DNA of 13,534 nt from Verrucomicrobiota bacterium. GTDB taxonomy: Bacteria; Verrucomicrobiota; Verrucomicrobiia; Limisphaerales; CAZBKV01. A program made the position numbers and the translations under genes. Under the pieces are notes generated by a model. It did not search any database, was not told where the DNA came from, and saw only the letters and a program-made list of their open reading frames with translations. Positions 9,098 to 13,534 of the stretch are shown piece by piece. Where the stretch lies: assembly GCA_021160185.1 (NCBI GenBank), contig JAGHDA010000142.1:1-13534 (forward strand), written 5' to 3'. How positions within the stretch are numbered: the first letter of the stretch is position 1; each line of letters begins with the position of its first letter.

Positions 9098-9257
9098 GGG
9101 CCGCAGGAGTCCCTTCCGCCAAGGGCGGGAACCCTCCCCAAAGCGCCGATTCGGAAGAAAGATTGCCAAAACAGTCGGTTTGTGGCTTGCTCGGAAACGG
9201 TCCCGCGCGGGGCGCGCGGAGAATGGATTGGCAGTTTGGAACGCAAAGGCCTTATTT
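9098..9257 (+). promoter_or_regulatory. Leader region upstream of trpB2 with two hairpins
   Basis: This 160-bp gap holds no family-like gene. CCGCC/GGCGG (9116-9120 with 9124-9128, loop AAG) lies just after trmL and could mark its mRNA end, though without a T-run. A 7-bp all-GC stem (9203-9209 with 9213-9219, loop GGG) lies 38 nt before the trpB2 start. A 12-codon frame, ATG 9223 to TGA 9261, contains one Trp codon and overlaps the trpB2 ATG. AAAGG (9245-9249), 8 nt before that ATG, is a plausible ribosome-binding site. I see no convincing promoter and no T-box core. Confidence 0.35.
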
Positions 9258-10625
9258 ATGAGCGAATCGATCAAGTACGTCCTGGGAGAAGACCGGATCC
9301 CGAAAAGCTGGTACAACCTGATGGCTGATCTGCCGGAGCCCCCCCCGCCGCCGCTGAATCCGGCCACCAACAAGCCGATCAGTCCGGACGATTTGGCCGC
9401 GCTGTTTCCGCCCGCCCTGATCAAACAGGAAGTAAGCACGGAACGGAAAATCGAGATTCCCGAGCCGGTCAGGCAGATCTATCGCCAATGGCGACCCACT
9501 CCCTTGTTCCGCGCGCGGCGGCTCGAGCAGGCGTTGGACACCCCGGCGCGCATTTACTACAAATACGAAGGAGCCAGCCCCCCCGGAAGCCACAAACCCA
9601 ACACCGCCGTGGCCCAGGCCTTCTACAACAAGGAAGCCGGGATCAAGCGGATTGCCACCGAGACCGGCGCCGGCCAGTGGGGCTCGGCTCTCTCGTTCGC
9701 CGGAGCCTTTCTGGGGATGGAAATCCAGGTCTTCATGGTCCGCGTCTCCTACAACCAGAAACCGTACAGGCGCGCCATGATGGAAACCTACGGCGCGAAA
9801 TGCCTTCCTTCCCCCTCGGACCAAACCGAGTCGGGCCGCGCGATCCTGGCCAAGCGTCCGGACCACCCGGGCAGCCTGGGCATTGCGATCTCCGAAGCGG
9901 TCGAGGTGGCCGCGAAGAACTCGGACACCAACTACGCCCTCGGCTCGGTGCTCAATCACGTGCTCATCCACCAGTCCGTAATCGGGCTGGAGGCCATGGA
10001 GCAGATGGAAATGGCCGGGGACTATCCGGACGTGGTCATCGGCTGCGCCGGAGGCGGGTCTAACTTCGCCGGCATCGCTTTCCCCTTCCTGGGCGCGCAG
10101 CTCCGCGGCGGCAAGAAAGTTCGGATCGTCGCCGTCGAGCCGATCGCCTGTCCCACCATGACCCGCGGCAAGTACGCCTATGACTACGGCGACACGGCGC
10201 ATCTGACTCCGCTGCTTAAGATGCACACCCTGGGCTCCGCCTTCACGCCGCCGGGCTTCCACGCGGGCGGGCTCCGCTACCACGGCATGGGGCCGTTGGT
10301 CAGCCTAACTCATAAACTGGGTTTGATCGAGGCGGCGGCCTACGAACAGACAGCCTGTTTCGCGGCGGGGGTTCTCTTCGCCCGCGCCGAAGGCGTCGTC
10401 CCCGCCCCGGAAACCAACCACGCCATCAAGGCGGCCGTGGACGAAGCCCTCCGGTGCAAAGAAGAAGGCGTGAGCCGCGTCATCCTCTTCAACTTCTCCG
10501 GCCACGGCCACTTCGACATGCAGGCCTACACCGACTACTTCAGCGGCAAGCTGGTGGACCAGCATTACGAGGAAAGCGAATTAGCCATGGCGCTGGCCGG
10601 GCTGCCCTCCGTGAACGAGGTCTGA
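9258..10625 (+). CDS. trpB: TrpB2-type tryptophan synthase beta chain
   Basis: This PLP enzyme condenses indole with serine to form tryptophan in the cytoplasm. The 455-residue length and the segment YKYEGASPPGSHKPNTAVAQ (Lys113 is the expected PLP lysine) mark the TrpB2 subgroup rather than canonical TrpB1. ETGAGQWGSALSFA, GCAGGGSNFAG (phosphate-binding loop) and TPPGFHAGGLRYHGMGPLVS also fit. No trpA or other trp gene is adjacent, as is common for TrpB2, which may salvage free indole or work without a tight alpha partner. ATG 9258 is chosen because it gives the family N-terminus and has AAAGG 8 nt upstream. The frame continues upstream to about 9180 without conserved sequence. Transcription ends at the strong terminator 25 bp after the stop. 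Confidence 0.94.
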   Translation: MSESIKYVLGEDRIPKSWYNLMADLPEPPPPPLNPATNKPISPDDLAALFPPALIKQEVSTERKIEIPEPVRQIYRQWRPTPLFRARRLEQALDTPARIYYKYEGASPPGSHKPNTAVAQAFYNKEAGIKRIATETGAGQWGSALSFAGAFLGMEIQVFMVRVSYNQKPYRRAMMETYGAKCLPSPSDQTESGRAILAKRPDHPGSLGIAISEAVEVAAKNSDTNYALGSVLNHVLIHQSVIGLEAMEQMEMAGDYPDVVIGCAGGGSNFAGIAFPFLGAQLRGGKKVRIVAVEPIACPTMTRGKYAYDYGDTAHLTPLLKMHTLGSAFTPPGFHAGGLRYHGMGPLVSLTHKLGLIEAAAYEQTACFAAGVLFARAEGVVPAPETNHAIKAAVDEALRCKEEGVSRVILFNFSGHGHFDMQAYTDYFSGKLVDQHYEESELAMALAGLPSVNEV

Positions 10626-10649
10626 GAAAATCCGATCCTTCCAATCTCC

Positions 10650-10679
10650 AAGCCGCTCCCGGACGGGAGCGGCTTTTTT
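10650..10679 (+). terminator. Rho-independent terminator of trpB2
   Basis: GCCGCTCCC (10652-10660) pairs perfectly with GGGAGCGGC (10665-10673) across a GGAC loop. Six Ts follow (10674-10679), the first of which can pair with the A residues preceding the stem. It lies 25 bp after the trpB2 stop and is the only textbook intrinsic terminator in the window. Confidence 0.95.
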
Positions 10680-10685
10680 CGGTCC

Positions 10686-10718
10686 CGAGCGTCGCTCGCC
10701 CCCCGGGGGGCCGGCCGG
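10686..10718. repeat. Stacked short palindromes upstream of the first sulfatase
   Basis: Three adjacent self-complementary elements lie here: CGAGCG-t-CGCTCG (10686-10698), a C6G6 tract (10699-10710) and CCGGCCGG (10711-10718). They follow directly after the trpB2 terminator and precede the candidate sulfatase promoter by about 55 bp. They could be an operator or simply GC-rich sequence; no protein is known to bind them. The rest of the gap to 10838 shows nothing further apart from the promoter candidate. Confidence 0.35.
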
Positions 10719-10772
10719 AAGGGACAAGCCGACCGGCTCGAGAGGCAAGCTGTCGAGAAGCGGCGCGGAGGC

Positions 10773-10802
10773 TTGACGTCCATCCTTCCCGCCTCCTACC
10801 CT
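10773..10802 (+). promoter_or_regulatory. Candidate promoter for the first sulfatase
   Basis: TTGACG (10773-10778) is followed after 18 nt by TACCCT (10797-10802), about 37 nt before the ATG at 10839. The -35 is good and the -10 weak. The preceding GGAGGC makes an 11-nt string that recurs exactly at 12533-12543, before the second sulfatase. Confidence 0.3.
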
Positions 10803-10838
10803 GCTCGCGGCGTCCAGAACAACAACAAAGCCAATCCC

Positions 10839-12353
10839 ATGAAAGAAATTCGATCGACTCGCAACTCCAGATTCCGGGCGGGCTTGCTCGCCGCGGCGTG
10901 CTGCCTGGCCCTGGCCGGACTTTCCCTCGCGCCGCGCGCCCTCGCCGCCCGGCCCAACGTGCTCTTTATCCTCACCGACGACCAGCGATGGGACTGCATG
11001 TCGTGCGCCGGACACCCCTGGCTCAAGACGCCGAACATGGACCGGCTGGCCGCCGAGGGAGCGCGGTTTCGCAACGCGTTCGTCACCACCTCGCTCTGCT
11101 CGCCGAGCCGGGCTTCTTATCTTTCCGGCCTCTACGCCCACAGCCACGGCGTGATGAATAACTTCACCGACTACCCCAACAACCTGCCCAGCTTCCCCAA
11201 ACAGCTCCACGCCGCCGGATACGAAACCGCCTACATCGGCAAGTGGCACATGGGCGAGGAAGACGATTCGCGCCGGCCCGGCTTCGATTTCTGGGTGAGC
11301 CATCGCGGACAAGGCAAGTACTACGACACCGAGTTCAACATTAACGGCCGCCGCGCCGTCATCAAAGGCTACTACACCCACGTCGTCACCCGCCTGGCCG
11401 TGGATTGGCTCAAGCGGCCCCGGAATCGGCCGTTTCTCCTCATCCTCGGCCACAAGGCCCCGCACACCCCCTACACGCCGGAGAAGAAATACCAGCGGCT
11501 CTCCGGCGAAGAAGTGGAAGTCAACTATCCCCACTCCGCCTTCCGCCTCGAAGGCAAGCCCGAGTGGATTAAGGAACGCCTGGACACCTGGCACGGCATC
11601 TACGGGCCGCTCTACGGGTTTCGTAAAAAATTTCCCGACCGCTCCGCCGCCGGAGTGTTGGACTTCGACCGATTCGCCCGCTCCTACTGGGCCACGATCA
11701 AGAGCGTGGACGACAGCCTGGGCGAGATTTACCAATGCCTGAAAGAGATCGGCCAGCTGGACAACACGCTGATCATCTTCGCTTCGGACAACGGGATGTT
11801 CCTGGGCGAACACGGCATGACCGACAAACGGGCAATGCACGAGCCTTCGATCCGTGTGCCACTGCTGGTCCGCTACCCCAAACTGATCCGGCCGGGAACG
11901 GTGATCAACCAACAGGTCCTGAACGTCGACCTGGCCCCCAGCATCCTGGACATCTGCGGCGCGCCGCCGCTGCCCAAAACCCACGGCCGCTCCTGGAAAA
12001 CCCTCGCGGCCGGCAAAAAGGTCCGATGGAGGAAAGCCTGGTTCTACGAATACAACTACGAAAAACAATTCCCCTATACGCCCAACGTTCGCGGCATTCG
12101 CACCGATCGCTGGAAATACATGCATTATCCCCATGGCGACGGCGGACCGGACCGGCACAAGGCTGAGCTGTACGATCTGAAAAACGATCCCGGCGAGCGC
12201 CGCAACCTGATCGATGAGCCAAGCTGCGCGCCTGTGGTGAAACGGCTCCAGGCCGAGCTGCGCCGCCTGATGGCCGAGACCGACGCCCTGCCCGACCGCA
12301 TGCCGCTTGACGAAGGGGTGAAAAAGGTCTTGCCGGACGAGAAGATCCGCTGA
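10839..12353 (+). CDS. Exported S1-family sulfatase (formylglycine-dependent)
   Basis: The 504-residue enzyme should remove sulfate esters from a glycan or related substrate after export. ATG 10839 gives a signal peptide with an Arg-rich n-region, hydrophobic residues 14-31 and a cleavage site near ALA-A (34-37). The mature protein begins with PNVLFILTDDQ (Asp47 and Asp48 as calcium ligands). It has the CSPSR motif, in which Cys87 would be converted to formylglycine, then YIGKWHMG, GHKAPHTPY and ASDNGMFLGEHG with Asp317-Asn318. It ends with RTDRWKYMHY and ELYDLKNDPGERRNL, a usual C-terminal layout for S1 sulfatases. The length is normal. It is isolated from trpB2 by a terminator, so it starts its own transcription unit. 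The maturation enzyme is not in the window. Substrate subfamily cannot be assigned by eye. Confidence 0.94.
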   Translation: MKEIRSTRNSRFRAGLLAAACCLALAGLSLAPRALAARPNVLFILTDDQRWDCMSCAGHPWLKTPNMDRLAAEGARFRNAFVTTSLCSPSRASYLSGLYAHSHGVMNNFTDYPNNLPSFPKQLHAAGYETAYIGKWHMGEEDDSRRPGFDFWVSHRGQGKYYDTEFNINGRRAVIKGYYTHVVTRLAVDWLKRPRNRPFLLILGHKAPHTPYTPEKKYQRLSGEEVEVNYPHSAFRLEGKPEWIKERLDTWHGIYGPLYGFRKKFPDRSAAGVLDFDRFARSYWATIKSVDDSLGEIYQCLKEIGQLDNTLIIFASDNGMFLGEHGMTDKRAMHEPSIRVPLLVRYPKLIRPGTVINQQVLNVDLAPSILDICGAPPLPKTHGRSWKTLAAGKKVRWRKAWFYEYNYEKQFPYTPNVRGIRTDRWKYMHYPHGDGGPDRHKAELYDLKNDPGERRNLIDEPSCAPVVKRLQAELRRLMAETDALPDRMPLDEGVKKVLPDEKIR

Positions 12354-12464
12354 GCCGCCCGCTCCAAGCCGTAGGGAGCTTTCCCGACAGAGAAGCGGAG
12401 TCGCCCGAACGATTTGCTCCTCACGGCAGCGGCCACAGGAAGAGCTTCAATCCGCCCCTTACGG

Positions 12465-12521
12465 CGGCGGCTGCCGGATCCGGCGGCTGCGACTCCGCGG
12501 CTTCGGCGGGATTTCCCGCCG
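12465..12521. repeat. Repeat and hairpin cluster between the two sulfatases
   Basis: CGGCGGCTGC occurs twice as a direct repeat (12465-12474 and 12481-12490), flanking and overlapping the 12-nt palindrome GCCGGATCCGGC (12473-12484). A second hairpin follows, with a CGGCGGG/CCCGCCG stem (12504-12510 with 12515-12521) and an ATTT loop. No T-run follows, so termination is doubtful; an operator or mRNA structure is possible. The remaining intergenic sequence (12354-12464) shows nothing I recognise. Confidence 0.4.
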
Positions 12522-12556
12522 GCGCGACATCCGGAGGCTTGACCTGCGACGGGCTC

Positions 12557-12564
12557 AGGAGGAG
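12557..12564 (+). promoter_or_regulatory. Strong Shine-Dalgarno site of the second sulfatase
   Basis: AGGAGGAG ends 9 nt before the ATG at 12574 and decides that start. A competing ATG at 12566 lies too close and ends after three codons (ATG CGC TCA TGA), its stop overlapping the real start as ATGA. Confidence 0.65.
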
Positions 12565-12573
12565 CATGCGCTC

Positions 12574-13534
12574 ATGATTCAGAAACTTGTCCAACGTGCG
12601 TTCCTCAGCAAAGAGCGACGATTCCAGCGAGCGGCGGCGGTCTTGACCCTGCTCGCCTTGACGGCGGCTTTTCAGCCGGCGCGCGCGACCGGCTGGGGGC
12701 GGCCGAACATTGTCATGATCCTCGCGGACGACCTGGGATGGGGCGATTTGAGTTGTTATTGGGCTAAGGACCTGCGCACTCCAAACATCGACCGGCTCGC
12801 AGCCCAAGGCGTCCGATGCACCGGCTTCTACGCAAACTGCTCGGTATGCTCGCCCACCCGGGCGTCTCTCCTCACCGGACGATACCCCGAGCTGGCGGGC
12901 GTGCCGGGCGTGATTCGCACCCATCCGGAAAACTCCTGGGGCTGGCTCTCGCCCTCGGTCACGCTGCTTCCTCAGGTTCTCAAAAAAGTCGGCTATCACA
13001 CCGCCATCATAGGGAAATGGCATCTCGGCTTGGAACCGCCGAACACGCCGCTGGATCGGGGCTTTGATTTCTTCCACGGCTTTCTCGGGGATATGATGGA
13101 TGATTATTACACCCATCTGCGCCATGGGATCAACTACATGCGCCTGAATCGGAAAAAGATCGATCCTCAAGGCCACGCCACCGATCTTTTCACCAAATGG
13201 GCTTGCGATTATCTCCGGGGGCGGGCGGGAGCGAAGCGGCCGTTCTTCCTCTATCTGGCCTACAACGCGCCGCATGTGCCAATTCAACCTCCGCCCGAGT
13301 GGGTGGCGAAAGTAAAGGCGCGAGAGCCGGGCATCAGCGAGCGACGCGCTCGTCTGGCGGCTTTGATCGAGCACCTGGACTACAGCGTCGGCCAAGTCCT
13401 GAAGACATTGAAGGAATTGGGGATTGAAGAAAACACGCTGGTGCTTTTCTCCTCGGACAACGGGGGGCAATTGAACGTGGGGGCCAACAACGGCCCTTGG
13501 CGGGACGGCAAGGGCAGCATGTATGAGGGGGGCC
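12574..13534 (+). CDS. Exported S1-family sulfatase (3' end beyond window)
   Basis: The frame is open from ATG 12574 to the window edge (320 codons), so the C-terminal part is missing. The start has a strong Shine-Dalgarno (AGGAGGAG). An Arg/Lys-rich n-region (residues 4-19) and hydrophobic residues 20-33, with a cleavage site near ARA (36-38), form a signal peptide. PNIVMILADDLGWGD brings Asp52 and Asp53. CSPTR carries Cys92, the expected formylglycine precursor, with Thr instead of the Ser seen in the upstream sulfatase. IIGKWHLG, AYNAPHVPIQ and SSDNGG (Asp295-Asn296) follow. It differs clearly from the upstream sulfatase outside these motifs, so it is not a recent tandem copy and probably has another specificity. 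The 220-bp gap before it contains repeats and could hold its own promoter, or the two may be co-transcribed. Confidence 0.92.
   Translation, partial: MIQKLVQRAFLSKERRFQRAAAVLTLLALTAAFQPARATGWGRPNIVMILADDLGWGDLSCYWAKDLRTPNIDRLAAQGVRCTGFYANCSVCSPTRASLLTGRYPELAGVPGVIRTHPENSWGWLSPSVTLLPQVLKKVGYHTAIIGKWHLGLEPPNTPLDRGFDFFHGFLGDMMDDYYTHLRHGINYMRLNRKKIDPQGHATDLFTKWACDYLRGRAGAKRPFFLYLAYNAPHVPIQPPPEWVAKVKAREPGISERRARLAALIEHLDYSVGQVLKTLKELGIEENTLVLFSSDNGGQLNVGANNGPWRDGKGSMYEGG

Noticed and set aside
9098..9257. T-box or classical trp attenuator before trpB2
   Set aside because: I found no T-box antiterminator core, no tandem Trp codons and no terminator with a T-run in the leader. Only the weak single-Trp frame remains, reported as a low-confidence finding.
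10581..12158. 525-codon minus-strand frame opposite the first sulfatase
   Set aside because: The plus-strand product has complete sulfatase motifs and a signal peptide. The antisense translation shows none, and it also crosses the trpB2 terminator.
12421..13470. Minus-strand frame opposite the second sulfatase
   Set aside because: It is antisense to clear sulfatase motifs, with no recognisable domain or ribosome-binding site.

Overview
This is a GC-rich bacterial window with tightly packed genes. It has two carbohydrate/sulfate-scavenging blocks on either side of a short housekeeping block. The mix of exported S1 sulfatases with formylglycine motifs, very long exported glycosidases, a LamG domain and a Tat-exported hypothetical protein resembles the PVC superphylum (Planctomycetota, Verrucomicrobiota, Kiritimatiellota, Lentisphaerota) or neighbours such as Sumerlaeota or Hydrogenedentota. 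No marker here fixes the phylum, so that placement is inference.

Left block (1-5954). A Tat-signal protein of uncertain function runs leftward off the window edge (1-828). Divergent from it are two rightward, closely spaced genes for exported glycosidases. The first (1016-3826) is a DUF5703/GH95-like protein with a LamG jelly-roll inserted in an apparently permuted order. The second (3855-5954) is a GH36/melibiase-like TIM-barrel protein. The 187-bp divergent gap holds weak promoter candidates for both directions.

Middle block (6007-10625). hemL (glutamate-1-semialdehyde aminomutase), ruvX/yqgF, truA and trmL are separated by 5, 17 and 9 bp and look like one operon. After a 160-bp gap comes a stand-alone TrpB2-type tryptophan synthase beta chain. 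It ends at a textbook intrinsic terminator (10650-10679), the clearest transcription boundary in the window.

Right block (10839-13534). Two exported S1 sulfatases lie in the same orientation. The first is complete, with a CSPSR motif. The second has CSPTR and is cut by the window edge. Their upstream regions share an exact 11-nt string containing TTGAC, and similar sequence lies in front of the first glycosidase.

Taken together, the outer genes suggest that the organism desulfates and hydrolyses a complex, possibly fucose- or galactose-containing sulfated polysaccharide outside the cytoplasm. The central genes supply tetrapyrrole synthesis, tRNA modification and tryptophan synthesis. I see no CRISPR array, tRNA, rRNA, transposase or phage gene. 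The most unusual items are the LamG arrangement, the cysteine-rich segment before the Tat motif, the 12-codon Trp-containing reading frame touching the trpB2 start, and the repeat/palindrome clusters before the sulfatases. I found no clear evidence of a wholly new system.
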